Source: JADLCB01 sp964398315 (lineage in GTDB: Bacteria; Planctomycetota; Phycisphaerae; Tepidisphaerales; Tepidisphaeraceae). Taken from it: a stretch of DNA of 64,000 nucleotides. Within the stretch, counting starts at the first letter, position 1; each line of letters starts with the position of its first letter. The notes beneath the pieces are model-generated. The model searched no databases. It saw nothing but the letters and a program-made list of their open reading frames with translations, and was not told where the DNA came from. The translations under genes and the position numbers were made by a program. The stretch is taken from positions 54,945 through 118,944 of the forward strand of contig CAYNMV010000004.1 in NCBI GenBank assembly GCA_964398315.1, written 5' to 3'. This document shows positions 23,734-34,779 of this stretch, in pieces.

Positions 23734-25068
23734 ATGAGCGAGCAAGATCAGGATACCCGCCCGCCCGCACCGGATGATGGCAATCCCCCGCCGGTTGAGC
23801 GCCAGCGCGGCACTTTCATGGGGCATCTGATGCGCCGGACCATCCCGCTGCTGGTGATGGTGGTGGTGGTGATCGCCGCCTACTTCTACTGGCGTGATGC
23901 TGAGATCGGTCCGATGCCCGAGGCGGTCCCGCCGCCCCAGGGGCCGGTGCCGGTGTCGGTGGTGGTGATGCAGCCGGAGACGGTGCCGGTGCGCATGCGT
24001 TTTCTCGGGCAGACCGAGGGATCACAGGTGGTTGAGATCCGCGCCCGCGTGGCCGGCTACCTGGGCGAGCGCACGTTCACCGAGGGGCAGCGCATCGAAA
24101 AGGGACACAAGCTGTTCCAGATCGACCCCCGCCCCTTCGAGGTGGCACTGGCCGAGGCCCGGGCGGCATTGGCGCGGGCCGAGGCAACCCTGGCCCATGC
24201 CCGCCAGCAGCGCCAGCGCTTCGAGATGATGCGGGCGCAGGGAACGGCCTCGCCGGAGGAACTGGAGCGCTGGCAGACCGAGGAGCAGGTTGCCGAGGCT
24301 GATGTCGCCCTGCAAAAGGCGCACATCGCCTCCGCCGAACTGCAGCTGGGCTACACCAGCATCGAGGCGCCCATCACCGGCGTGATCGGCCGGGCGCTGA
24401 AAGACACCGGCAGCTACATCGATGCCGGCGCGGGCGGGCTGCTGGCGGTGATGCAGCAGGTCGATCCGATCTACGTGCGCTACTCGGTCACTGAGCAGGA
24501 AATGCTGCGGTTCCAGCGGCAGAGCGAATCGGGTGTGCTGGCCGTCCCCGACATGGATCAGATCGAGCTGGAAATCACCCTTTCCGACGGCTCCACCTAT
24601 CCGCACAAGGGGCGGATCAATTACATCGATGTGAACGTGGATGAAACCACCGGCACCTCCGTGGTGCGCGGCGAGGTGCCCAACCCGACCGGCCTGCTCA
24701 AGCCCGGGCAGTTCATCTATGTGAATGTCGGCGGAATCCAGCGCGTCAACGTGCTGCGTGTGCCGCAGAGCGCTGTCCAGCAGTCGCCGACCGGATCGAG
24801 CGTGCTGGTGGTGGATGAGCGTAACGTGGTCCAGTCGCGCCCGGTGCGGCTGGGGGAATGGTCTGGCACGGATCACTGGATCGTGGAGCGCGGCCTGGAG
24901 CCGGGCGACCGGGTCATTACCGATCGCCTGATGATGGTCCGGCCGGGCACCGAGGTGACGATCATTCGTGAGACCGCCTCGGGCGCCCCCGATGCCGCAC
25001 GGCCCACGCCGGAGCAACCGGCGGCCGAAGGCGAGCCCGCCCCGCCGGCCGCCACCCCCGCCGGCTGA
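23734..25068 (+). CDS. RND efflux membrane fusion protein (HlyD/AcrA family)
   Basis: 444 residues; the periplasmic adaptor that joins an inner membrane RND pump to an outer membrane channel. A cytoplasmic N-terminus of about 35 residues precedes one membrane anchor (TIPLLVMVVVVIAAYFYW); there is no lipobox, unlike AcrA. Then come a lipoyl-like half (VVEIRARVAGYLGER, EGQRIEKGHKLFQIDP), an alpha-helical hairpin rich in Ala/Arg/Gln (about 145-195), the second lipoyl half (GYTSIEAPITGVIGRAL) and a beta-barrel. The tail is Ala/Pro-rich. ATG 23734 with GGGAG upstream is chosen over 23560, which would start inside the promoter. The pump gene follows after 48 bases. Confidence 0.9.
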   Translation: MSEQDQDTRPPAPDDGNPPPVERQRGTFMGHLMRRTIPLLVMVVVVIAAYFYWRDAEIGPMPEAVPPPQGPVPVSVVVMQPETVPVRMRFLGQTEGSQVVEIRARVAGYLGERTFTEGQRIEKGHKLFQIDPRPFEVALAEARAALARAEATLAHARQQRQRFEMMRAQGTASPEELERWQTEEQVAEADVALQKAHIASAELQLGYTSIEAPITGVIGRALKDTGSYIDAGAGGLLAVMQQVDPIYVRYSVTEQEMLRFQRQSESGVLAVPDMDQIELEITLSDGSTYPHKGRINYIDVNVDETTGTSVVRGEVPNPTGLLKPGQFIYVNVGGIQRVNVLRVPQSAVQQSPTGSSVLVVDERNVVQSRPVRLGEWSGTDHWIVERGLEPGDRVITDRLMMVRPGTEVTIIRETASGAPDAARPTPEQPAAEGEPAPPAATPAG

Positions 25069-25116
25069 TGTTGTGCCCCTGATTGCCCGCCGCCCCCTCG
25101 TCGAACTGAGCCTCGC

Positions 25117-28100
25117 ATGATTTCGCGTTTTTTCATCAACCGCCCGGTCTTCTCGATCGTGCTGTCGCTGCTGATCCTGATCGTCGGGACGGTGTCGATC
25201 TATGTCCTGCCGGTGGATCGCTACCCGCAGGTGACGCCCCCGGTGGTGCGCATCATCGCCAACTATCCCGGCGCCGATGCCCAAACGGTGGCCGAGTCGG
25301 TCGCCGCCCCGATCGAGCAGCAGCTCAGCGGGATCAAGAACCTGATCTATTTCAGCTCGCAGAGCGCCAATGACGGCTCGTGCAACATCGCCGTGACCTT
25401 CGAGATCGGCACCGACCAGGACCTGGCGGCGGTGGAAGTGCAGAACCGCCTGTCGATCGCCGAGCCGCAACTGCCCCAGGAGGTGACGCGCCAGGGGATC
25501 ACCGTGGTCAAGGCCTCCACCAACATCCTGGGCGTGGTGGCGCTGGAGTCGCAGTCGGGCGAGTACGATGAGCTGTTCCTGAGCAACTACGCCACCATCA
25601 ACCTGCTGGACCGCCTCAAGCGCGTTCCCGGTGTGGGCGATGCGATGGTGTTCGGCAACAAGAACTACTCGATGCGCATCTGGCTCGACCCCGACCGCCT
25701 GGCCCTCAAGGGCATGACGGTTTCGGATGTGACCGCGGCCCTGCGCGACCAGAACGCGGTCTTCCCCGCCGGCACGGTGGGACAGCGCCCCACCGAGGAG
25801 CCGGTCGAGCTGACGCTGCCGGTGCTGACCCGCGGCCGGCTGAGCGAGGTGGCCGACTACGAGAACATCATCCTCCGCGCCACCCCCGAAGGCGCGATGG
25901 TGCGGCTGAAGGATGTGGCGCGCGTCGAGCTGGGCGCCCAGAGCTACAGCATGGGGGCCCGTCTCAACGGCCGGCCGACCGCCTCGATCCTGGTCTACCT
26001 GCAGGTCGGCGCCAATGCCCTGGCGGCGATGGAAGGCGTGCGCGCGGAGTTGGCCGCCGCCCAGCAGGATTTCCCCGCCGGCGTGCGCTGGCTGATCCCT
26101 TACGACACCACCACCTTCATCGGCGAGTCGATCGCCGAGGTGGTCAAGACCCTGCTGGAGGCGGTGGTGCTGGTGATCGTGGTGGTGTTCGTGTTCCTCC
26201 AGTCGTGGCGGGCCACGCTCATTCCACTGCTGGCGGTGCCGGTGGCGGTGATCGGCGCGTTTGCGGGCATGCTCGCGCTGGATTTCTCGATCAATACCCT
26301 GACGCTCTTCGGCCTGGTGCTGTGCATCGGCATCGTGGTGGATGATGCCATCATCGTCGTCGAGAACGTCGAGCGCCTGATGCACGATGAAGGCCTGCCC
26401 CCGCGCGAAGCGACCATCAAGGCGATGAACCAGGTCACCGGGCCGGTGATCGCCATCGTGCTGGTGCTGGCGGCGGTCTTCGTGCCGGTGGCGTTCCTCG
26501 GCGGTTTCACCGGGCAGATGTACAAGCAGTTCGCCGTGACCATCGCCATCTCGGTGGCGATCTCCGGCCTGGTGGCACTGACACTCAGCCCGGCGCTGAG
26601 CGCCATGATTCTGCGTCCCGGCCACGGTGAGAAGAACATTGTGTTCCGCGGCTTTGACCGCTTCTTCGGCTGGTTCACCAATGGCTATGTGCGCGGGGCG
26701 CGCTGGGCCATCCGTGGCTGGGTGGTGACACTGATCATCTTCGGGCTGATCTGCTTTTCCATGTTCCGCATGCAGAAGGCGGTGCCCGGCGGCTTCCTGC
26801 CCGAGGAAGACCAGGGCTTCCTGATTGCCGCGATCCTGCTGCCCGATGGCGCTTCACTGGATCGCACCCAGCAGGTTGTGAACCAGGCCGAGTCGTTCTT
26901 CATGGAACATGGCGCGGTGGAGAACGTGACCGCGCTAGTGGGGTTTGACCTTCTGGCCGGGGGCGCTTCCAGCACCAACGCGGGCGTGCTGTTCATCACC
27001 CTCAGGCCATTCGAGCAGCGCACCGATCCGGCCCTCAGCGCCAAGGCACTGGTAACCGATGCCCAGGCCCTGTTCGGCACCGTCACCGATGGCATGGTGT
27101 TGACCCTCAACCCGCCGGCCATCCCCGGGCTGGGCGTGCGCTCCGGCTTCACGCTGGAAATCCAGCAGCGCGGTGGCGGCACGGTCGCCGAGCTGTTTGA
27201 AGCGACCAACCGGTTTCTCGACGCGGCCCGCCAGGACCCGATCCTCACCGGGCTGAACGCAACCCTGCGCGTGTCGCTGCCGCAGGTCTTCGTGGATCTC
27301 AACCGTGAGAAGACGCGGATGATGGGCGTGCGCCTGGCCGATGTCTTCGAGCCGATGCAGGCGTATTTCGGCTCACTGTACGTCAATGACTTCAACCGCT
27401 TTGGGCGCATCTGGCGCGTGCAGGTGCAGGCGGAAAGCCAGTTCCGCAATGTGCCGCAGGACATCGAGCGCATCTATGTGCGAAACGAGCGCGGAGAGAT
27501 GGTGCCGCTGTCGGCCGTTGTCAACACCTCGTTCCGCGTCGGTCCCAACGTCGTCAGCCGCTACAACGGCTTTCCCGCCATTGAAGTGACCGGCGCTCCG
27601 ATCGAGGGACGCAGCACCGGCGAAGCGATGGAGCGGATCCGCCAGATCACCGCCCAGACCCTGCCGCCGGGCTACGGCATCGAGTGGAGCGGCGCCAGCT
27701 ACCAGGAAATCAAGGCCGGCAACCAGGCGCCAATCGTGCTGGGCTTCGGGCTGCTGGTGGTGTTCCTCGTGCTGGCGGCCCAGTACGAGCGCTGGTCGCT
27801 GCCGGTGGCGGTGCTGCTGACGATCCCGATCGCCATCCTGGGGGCGCTGCTGGGGGTGTGGCTGCGCGGCTATACGCAGGACATCTATTTCCAGATCGGC
27901 CTGCTGGTGCTGGTGGGCCTGGCAGCCAAGAATGCCATCCTGATCGTTGAGTTCTGCGTCGACCTGCGGCGACAGGGGATGTCGATCATCGAGGCAGCGC
28001 TGCACGCGGCCCGCCTGCGCTTCCGCCCGATTGTCATGACCTCGCTGGCGTTCATCCTGGGCGTGGTGCCGCTGGCCATCGCCACCGGCGCGGGCGCTGC

Positions 28101-28296
28101 CGGCCGCCGCTCGATCGGCACCGGTGTCATTGGCGGGATGCTGGCCGCCTCCTTCGTCGCCATCTTCTTCGTCCCGGTTTTCTACGTGCTGATCCAGCGC
28201 ATCACCGAGCGCTGCTGGGGCCGGCGGGCCATCGACACCCATTGCGATGATGATCCCGCTGATCCCGTCGCCCTGCCCGCGCCAGGGCATGGATGA
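25117..28296 (+). CDS. RND family efflux pump, AcrB/MexB-like (HAE1) permease
   Basis: 1059 residues, normal for the family. Proton-driven drug/hydrophobe exporter of the inner membrane. The N-terminus MISRFFINRPVFSIVLSLLI is the classic first helix, followed by LPVDRYPQVTPPVVRI. Two periplasmic loops alternate with twelve helices; helix 4 has GLVLCIGIVVDDAIIVVENVER, with the Asp-Asp proton relay. The second half repeats the fold, with VLTIPIAILGALLGVW and LAAKNAILIVEF. The C-terminus ends with an Asp/Ala/Pro-rich tail. No outer membrane channel gene follows, so that component must be encoded elsewhere. Confidence 0.95.
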   Translation: MISRFFINRPVFSIVLSLLILIVGTVSIYVLPVDRYPQVTPPVVRIIANYPGADAQTVAESVAAPIEQQLSGIKNLIYFSSQSANDGSCNIAVTFEIGTDQDLAAVEVQNRLSIAEPQLPQEVTRQGITVVKASTNILGVVALESQSGEYDELFLSNYATINLLDRLKRVPGVGDAMVFGNKNYSMRIWLDPDRLALKGMTVSDVTAALRDQNAVFPAGTVGQRPTEEPVELTLPVLTRGRLSEVADYENIILRATPEGAMVRLKDVARVELGAQSYSMGARLNGRPTASILVYLQVGANALAAMEGVRAELAAAQQDFPAGVRWLIPYDTTTFIGESIAEVVKTLLEAVVLVIVVVFVFLQSWRATLIPLLAVPVAVIGAFAGMLALDFSINTLTLFGLVLCIGIVVDDAIIVVENVERLMHDEGLPPREATIKAMNQVTGPVIAIVLVLAAVFVPVAFLGGFTGQMYKQFAVTIAISVAISGLVALTLSPALSAMILRPGHGEKNIVFRGFDRFFGWFTNGYVRGARWAIRGWVVTLIIFGLICFSMFRMQKAVPGGFLPEEDQGFLIAAILLPDGASLDRTQQVVNQAESFFMEHGAVENVTALVGFDLLAGGASSTNAGVLFITLRPFEQRTDPALSAKALVTDAQALFGTVTDGMVLTLNPPAIPGLGVRSGFTLEIQQRGGGTVAELFEATNRFLDAARQDPILTGLNATLRVSLPQVFVDLNREKTRMMGVRLADVFEPMQAYFGSLYVNDFNRFGRIWRVQVQAESQFRNVPQDIERIYVRNERGEMVPLSAVVNTSFRVGPNVVSRYNGFPAIEVTGAPIEGRSTGEAMERIRQITAQTLPPGYGIEWSGASYQEIKAGNQAPIVLGFGLLVVFLVLAAQYERWSLPVAVLLTIPIAILGALLGVWLRGYTQDIYFQIGLLVLVGLAAKNAILIVEFCVDLRRQGMSIIEAALHAARLRFRPIVMTSLAFILGVVPLAIATGAGAAGRRSIGTGVIGGMLAASFVAIFFVPVFYVLIQRITERCWGRRAIDTHCDDDPADPVALPAPGHG

Positions 28297-28319
28297 GGGC
28301 GCGTTCAGGGTATGCAAAG

Positions 28320-28335
28320 TGTTCCACGTGGAACG
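28320..28335. promoter_or_regulatory. parS-like centromere site 1
   Basis: Contains the 14-base palindrome GTTCCACGTGGAAC (28321-28334), a form of the ParB-binding parS consensus. Starts 25 bases after the RND pump stop. Confidence 0.8.
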
Positions 28336-28416
28336 ATGTATCGGGAGGGCTGCCCGGTGGCTATCAAAACCACAACAGGTAGTGGATGGGTCAGCGGCGC
28401 GCCATATTTTAGTGCA

Positions 28417-28454
28417 TGTTCCACGTGGAACAATTGCGCGTTCCACGTGGAACA
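28417..28454. promoter_or_regulatory. parS-like centromere sites 2 and 3
   Basis: Two exact copies of GTTCCACGTGGAAC at 28418-28431 and 28440-28453, 22 bases apart, about two turns of the helix. The first is the 16-base palindrome TGTTCCACGTGGAACA. The surrounding 256-base intergenic stretch (28297-28552) has no other visible gene. Confidence 0.82.
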
Positions 28455-28552
28455 TTCGCGCGCTGCATGGTCTGCCCGAGCGGGCGCCTCAGTGAGCACC
28501 TTCCTGAACGTCAAACCCTGCGCCCCTTCGCCTGAACCCCTGCCCCCCAACA

Positions 28553-29392
28553 TCATCTCATCTTCGCCCAATGCGGATGGCGGGCCAGGCGGGATTCGAT
28601 GTCGCGGAAGGCTGTGAGCGAGCGTTTGAGCTTTGCGTAGACATCGCCGGCGATGCTGTAGCCCTGGAAGCCGATCCAGCCCTGGTAGCCGATGCGCTGC
28701 AAATGCCCGATGAGGGCGAAGTTGTCGAGTTCTCCCTCATCCAGCGGTTCGATGGTAGCCTTCCCGGCCACGCCGTTGGGCGATTTGCGGCTGCCGCACA
28801 GATTCACCTGCCGGAGCCATGGCCGGGCGGCATCCAGGCGGGCAAACAGGTCCTGCCCATCGGCCGCGAACCAGTGGAAGGCGCAGAACATCGCCCCCAG
28901 GTTCGGATGCTGAAGCCGCTCGCACAGCCGCACCGCATCCTCAACCCGCTCCAGCCAGGCGTTGATGTGCGGATACAGAAAAAGCTGGATACCGCGCTTC
29001 CCGGCGACCTCCAGCAGGCTCTCCAGGTATGCTGCGGCCGCATCATCTCCGCGCGGGTCGGAGCTGCCGATTCCATCGCGGTTGCGGATGGTGGCGATTT
29101 CGATGGCGTTGCACCCTTCCAGCGTCTCCACCAGCCGGCGGATGCGCTGTCGCTCGGGGTGATCGGCCGGTGCCCAGGGGTCGATGGTCACATAAACCGC
29201 CGCCACTTCCAGCCCGTGTCGTTGGCGCACCTGCGGCACGCGCTCCAGGTCCGCCCATGCCTGCTCGCTCCAGAGCGTGAGATAAGTCCCCTCATACCCC
29301 AGCTCCCGCAGCATCTCACAGCGCACATCAAAGTCGTAATTGCCGTGAGGCGTGAAGAAGCAGGTGTCCATTGCGTAAACGCGGTAGGCCAT
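28553..29392 (-). CDS. Sugar isomerase/epimerase-type TIM barrel protein
   Basis: 279 residues starting MAYRVYAMDTCFFTPHG. The ATG at 29392 has AAGGAG five bases upstream; a reading from 29500 is rejected. It belongs to the xylose-isomerase-like TIM barrel superfamily: EIATIRNRDGIGSS, FLYPHINAWLERVEDAVRLCE, MFCAFHWFAADG and VNLCGSRKSPNG mark successive strands. Where relatives have an acidic metal ligand in the last strand this protein has GWIGFQGYS, so the metal site may be altered. It has no obvious operon partner and lies between the parS cluster and a sigma-54 activator. Substrate unknown. Confidence 0.72.
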   Translation of the reverse strand: MAYRVYAMDTCFFTPHGNYDFDVRCEMLRELGYEGTYLTLWSEQAWADLERVPQVRQRHGLEVAAVYVTIDPWAPADHPERQRIRRLVETLEGCNAIEIATIRNRDGIGSSDPRGDDAAAAYLESLLEVAGKRGIQLFLYPHINAWLERVEDAVRLCERLQHPNLGAMFCAFHWFAADGQDLFARLDAARPWLRQVNLCGSRKSPNGVAGKATIEPLDEGELDNFALIGHLQRIGYQGWIGFQGYSIAGDVYAKLKRSLTAFRDIESRLARHPHWAKMR

Positions 29393-29577
29393 GGCGGCTC
29401 CTTGGCAAAGGGTCAGGCGATGAGGTGAGTACAGGAGCAGGGCCGCAAGCCTCCGCGCGGCCCTCGCCCTTGCGCCCGCCGATGCCTGAAAGTAGGGCAA
29501 GACCCCTGCGCCGCCAAGACCGCCCGGAAAGAATCGGCCTTCTTCGGCAGCCGGTGTTTTATCCGGCCCGTGAGCGA

Positions 29578-31215
<1,638 letters not shown>

Positions 31216-31352
31216 ATCATACGCACTGGTGTTTTATTGAGCAATACGCGCTGCGTGAAGTATGGCCGGGGCAAGAGTAAGATGCGTCCGTTTGCCTTCG
31301 CAGACGGTGCGGATGCCGGAAGCGGCGGCGGGTCACATACCAGGAGCTGGAC

Positions 31353-33365
31353 ATGGCAAGCGTGAATTGGGGCATCCTTGGCGCAGGGGCAATCGCCAAG
31401 GCCTTCGCCAAGGGGATCAAGGGATCGAAGACGGGCAAGCTGGTGGCCGTCGCCTCGCGCGACCAGGCCCGGGCTGAGGCGTTCGCCAAAGAGCACGCCG
31501 ACAGCACCTGCCGCTGTTACGGCGGCTACGAAGCCTTGCTGGCCGATGCGGATGTGCAGGCGGTGTACATCGCCACTCCACATCCCATGCACGCCCCCTG
31601 GGTCATCAAGGCGGCTGAGGCGGGGAAGCATGTGCTGGTGGAAAAGCCTGCCGGCGTCAACGCGGCCCAGGTAATGGCCATGATCGAAGCCTGTCGGGTC
31701 AATGGCGTGCTGTTCATGGAAGCATTTATGTACCGCTGCCACCCGCAGACCCAGAAGCTGGTGGAGATCCTGCGCGAGAAGACGATCGGCGAGGTGCGGC
31801 TGATCCAGGCTACCTTTGGCTTCCAGGCCGGGTTCAATGCCGACAGCCGCCTGTTCGCCAACGACCTGGCCGGCGGCGGGCTGCTGGATGTAGGCTGCTA
31901 TGCGGTGTCGATGTCGCGGCTGATCGCCGGCGCTGCCCTGGGACAGACCGCCCCAGCCGAGCCGACCGAGGTGAAAGCTGTCGGGCACCTGGGCCCAACC
32001 GGTGTCGATCACTACACCGTCGCAAGCCTGAAGTTCCCCGGCGAGATCGTCGCGCAGCTTGCCACGGCGGTGCAGCAGAACATGGAAAATGTCGTCCGCA
32101 TCTTCGGCGATGCCGGACGAATCATCCTGCCCGATCCGTGGGTGGCCGACCGCATGAAGCCCAACCAGGGGAAGATCATCATTCACAAGAATGGTGAAGA
32201 GCCGCGCGAGCTCACACTCGACGCCGACAACACCACCTTCGGCCTGGAGATCGACTTTGCCGGCCGGGCCATCCTGGACGGCAGGACCGAGGCGGCATAC
32301 CCCGCCATGACCCCCGATGATACGCTCGGCAATCTGCGCACGATGGACCGCTGGCGCGAATCGATCGGGCTGGTCTACGAAATGGAAAAGCCGGGCAAGA
32401 TCGGCACGATCACCGGCCGGCCGCTGGCGGTCGCCCCGAAGCACAATATGCGCTACGGGCAGGTGCCCTTCCTCGACAAGCCGGTCAGCCGGCTCATCAT
32501 GGGGTGCGACAACCAGCCGAACCTGCCGCACGCGGCGGTGATGTTCGATGACTGGTTCGAGCGCGGTGGCAATGCCTTCGATACCGCCTACATCTACGGC
32601 GGCGGCAGGCAGGAAATCCTGCTTGGCCAGTGGATCGCCACCCGCGGCGTGCGCGACCAGGTGGCGGTCATCGTCAAGGGCGCCCATACCCCCTTCTGCA
32701 CCCCACTGGACATCAAGCGCCAGCTCCAGACCAGCCTTGAGCGGCTCCAGATCGACCACGCCGACATCTACATCATGCACCGCGACAACCCCGACATTCC
32801 GGTCGATGAGTTTGTCGATGTGCTGAACGAGCAGGTGAAGGCCGGGCTGATCAAGACCTTCGGCGGCAGCAACTGGACGATCGAGCGCTTCGCCGCCGCC
32901 AACGAGTACGCGAAGCGCAAGGGCCTGCAACCCTTCTCGATCCTGAACAACAATTTCAGCCTCGCGCGGATGGTCAACCCGGTGTGGGGCGGCTGTGTGG
33001 CGGCCAGCGATCCCGAAAGCCGCAAGTGGCTGAAAGAGACGCAGACGGTCGAGTTCAGCTGGTCCAGCCAGGCCCGCGGGTTCTTCATCCCCGAGATCAC
33101 CTCACCGGACAAGACCGACGATGCCGAGAAGGTGCGAAGCTGGTACAGCGAGGATAACTTCCAGCGCCAGGCCCGCGCGATCGAGCTGGCCAAGAAGTAC
33201 AACGTCCTGCCGATCAACATCGCGCTGGCCTACGTTCTCTGCCAGCCCTTCCCTACCTTCGCCCTCATCGGCCCGCGCACGCTGACCGAGACGCGCACCA
33301 CCCTGCCGGCACTGGATATCCAGCTCAGCGAGGAGGAACTGAAGTACCTGAACCTGGAGGATTAA
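31353..33365 (+). CDS. Fusion of a Gfo/Idh/MocA oxidoreductase with an aldo/keto reductase
   Basis: 670 residues in one uninterrupted frame; ATG 31353 follows CAGGAG. Residues 1-350 are a full Gfo/Idh/MocA dehydrogenase: NWGILGAGAIAKAFAKG, VEKPAGVNAAQ with the signature Lys, and LLDVGCYAVSMSRLIAG in the C-terminal half. Residues 360-670 are an aldo/keto reductase: RLIMGCDNQPN, GGNAFDTAYIYGGGRQE with Asp/Tyr, VIVKGAHT with Lys, IYIMHRDNPDIPVDEF with His, and FALIGPRTLTETRTTLPAL for the cofactor. Both use NAD(P)(H), so two redox steps on one sugar may be coupled. A hairpin terminator follows. Confidence 0.88.
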   Translation: MASVNWGILGAGAIAKAFAKGIKGSKTGKLVAVASRDQARAEAFAKEHADSTCRCYGGYEALLADADVQAVYIATPHPMHAPWVIKAAEAGKHVLVEKPAGVNAAQVMAMIEACRVNGVLFMEAFMYRCHPQTQKLVEILREKTIGEVRLIQATFGFQAGFNADSRLFANDLAGGGLLDVGCYAVSMSRLIAGAALGQTAPAEPTEVKAVGHLGPTGVDHYTVASLKFPGEIVAQLATAVQQNMENVVRIFGDAGRIILPDPWVADRMKPNQGKIIIHKNGEEPRELTLDADNTTFGLEIDFAGRAILDGRTEAAYPAMTPDDTLGNLRTMDRWRESIGLVYEMEKPGKIGTITGRPLAVAPKHNMRYGQVPFLDKPVSRLIMGCDNQPNLPHAAVMFDDWFERGGNAFDTAYIYGGGRQEILLGQWIATRGVRDQVAVIVKGAHTPFCTPLDIKRQLQTSLERLQIDHADIYIMHRDNPDIPVDEFVDVLNEQVKAGLIKTFGGSNWTIERFAAANEYAKRKGLQPFSILNNNFSLARMVNPVWGGCVAASDPESRKWLKETQTVEFSWSSQARGFFIPEITSPDKTDDAEKVRSWYSEDNFQRQARAIELAKKYNVLPINIALAYVLCQPFPTFALIGPRTLTETRTTLPALDIQLSEEELKYLNLED

Positions 33366-33403
33366 ACCAGCCGCCAGGACGACCAGGGCACTCGGGTAAG
33401 GAT

Positions 33404-33471
33404 TCGCCGCAGATAAACCGGATGCGCACCGTTTATCGATGCCAATCCGTGTTCATCTGCGGCGATTTTTT
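33404..33471. terminator. Rho-independent terminator after the fusion gene
   Basis: Arm 33404-33423 (TCGCCGCAGATAAACCGGAT) pairs with 33445-33465 with a few mismatches and a 21-base loop, followed by TTTTTT. It lies 38 bases after the fusion gene stop, between convergent genes. Confidence 0.75.
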
Positions 33472-33501
33472 CTTTCCCGGGCGGCTTGGCAGCCCTGGCC
33501 T

Positions 33502-34605
33502 TCATTCCTGCGCAGTGGCCTCATCCCATGCCTTGCGCCAGTGGGCGGCGATGCGGATCACGGCCACGGCCTGCAGCTCCGCTTTCATCTCCGCAACGCT
33601 CACCCTCCGTCCTGCCCAGTCGCCTTCGAAAGCGTAGAACGCATCGGTGTCGAGGACGCCCTGCTCTCCAGTTCGCCCGCTTTGCTGATCGGGCTTCCAC
33701 GCGGCCCGGGCGGCGTGGCCGATGAGCGGCAACGCGCTGTAGGCGTGCATCGAGCTCTGCACCGATCCGATCCACACATCGCTCATCGTCGCCGGGTCCT
33801 CGATGGTTTTCAGCTTTGCCATCAGCAGGTCCCACACCCGCCGGCGGGTGTCGGGATAGTCCGCCCAGTCATCATCCACCGGCTTGTATTCCATCTGGGC
33901 ATGCACATCGGGGGCACTGGCCGGATCGGGGAAAAACGAGCGGCTCTTGTAGTCCACGGTTGCGTGATGCGGCTGGAGATTGTCGGCAACATAGTGCGCC
34001 AGACAGCCCGCCCACCGCGCAGCGTGATCATCGCGCGGGAACTGCCCCGGCTTGTCCATGAGCCGGCCTGCGCGGATCGACTTCACCAGTTCGCCATAGG
34101 CTTGTTCGATGCGAAACGGCAGCATGCCGGCCTGCTGATAGCGTGGATCCGCCGGATCGCGGGACACCTGCTCCAGCGCCGGCCGGGCGCTGCCATCCGG
34201 CTTGTATTGAGGCTTGTCCTGCCCCTGCTGATTGGGATCGAAAAACTCCAGGTCGATGTAATGCAGCAGGCGCTCGTGGACGCCGAACGGCGATACCGTC
34301 TCCTGCGGCCGCATCGTCATGGCCCGCAGGTCCGGCACCACCGCCCAGAACGCCGCCCCATCCACCCCGCGCGGGAACACGCCCTGCCGCGCATGCAGAT
34401 ACCACGCCCGCAGGCTCGCCTCATCCAGCGGCCCGGGCACCACCTGCCGCAGCCATGCCTTCATCTCCGGCGGTGTCCGCTCATCATCCAGCAGCCAGGC
34501 CGCCGCCAGGCGCGTCAGCAGGATGTGTTCCTTGGTACTCCAGGCCCATGCCGGCCCGGCCAGCCACAACAGCAGGACAACAACGGATGCAATGCGCTTG
34601 GTCAT
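33502..34605 (-). CDS. Exported phospholipase C/S1-P1 nuclease-like zinc hydrolase
   Basis: 367 residues. Signal peptide MTKRIASVVVLLLWLAGPAWA, giving a mature start at or near WSTKEH. In the zinc-dependent PLC and S1/P1 nuclease families the N-terminal Trp itself binds zinc. HERLLHYIDLEFFDP (about 128-142) and HYVADNLQPHHATVDYKS (about 222-240) match the His/Asp zinc motif HxxxDxxQPxH. It would cleave phosphodiesters in phospholipids or single-stranded nucleic acid outside the cytoplasm; which cannot be told. ATG 34605 has a G-rich stretch upstream but no strong Shine-Dalgarno site. It is downstream of the LEPR protein gene on the same strand, 174 bases away. Confidence 0.65.
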   Translation of the reverse strand: MTKRIASVVVLLLWLAGPAWAWSTKEHILLTRLAAAWLLDDERTPPEMKAWLRQVVPGPLDEASLRAWYLHARQGVFPRGVDGAAFWAVVPDLRAMTMRPQETVSPFGVHERLLHYIDLEFFDPNQQGQDKPQYKPDGSARPALEQVSRDPADPRYQQAGMLPFRIEQAYGELVKSIRAGRLMDKPGQFPRDDHAARWAGCLAHYVADNLQPHHATVDYKSRSFFPDPASAPDVHAQMEYKPVDDDWADYPDTRRRVWDLLMAKLKTIEDPATMSDVWIGSVQSSMHAYSALPLIGHAARAAWKPDQQSGRTGEQGVLDTDAFYAFEGDWAGRRVSVAEMKAELQAVAVIRIAAHWRKAWDEATAQE

Positions 34606-34779
34606 ACCCCCTAACGATATCCACCGCCCGGCCGCTTGTCCGCGCCCGCGCACCATCCGCGCGCAGCAACGCAAGGTAAAGCCGGTTCCGAATCAGTAGC
34701 CGCACACGTGACACGGTTTTTCAAACCGAGCCATCGGCGCCTGGCGCCACAGGTCTGTGGCAGCACAGCGTCAGCCCCA

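Noticed and set aside
24022..26625. Long open frame (867 codons) antisense to the efflux adaptor and pump genes
   Set aside because: The His/Gly/Arg-rich composition is the known shadow of a GC-rich coding strand; the plus-strand proteins are clear RND family members.
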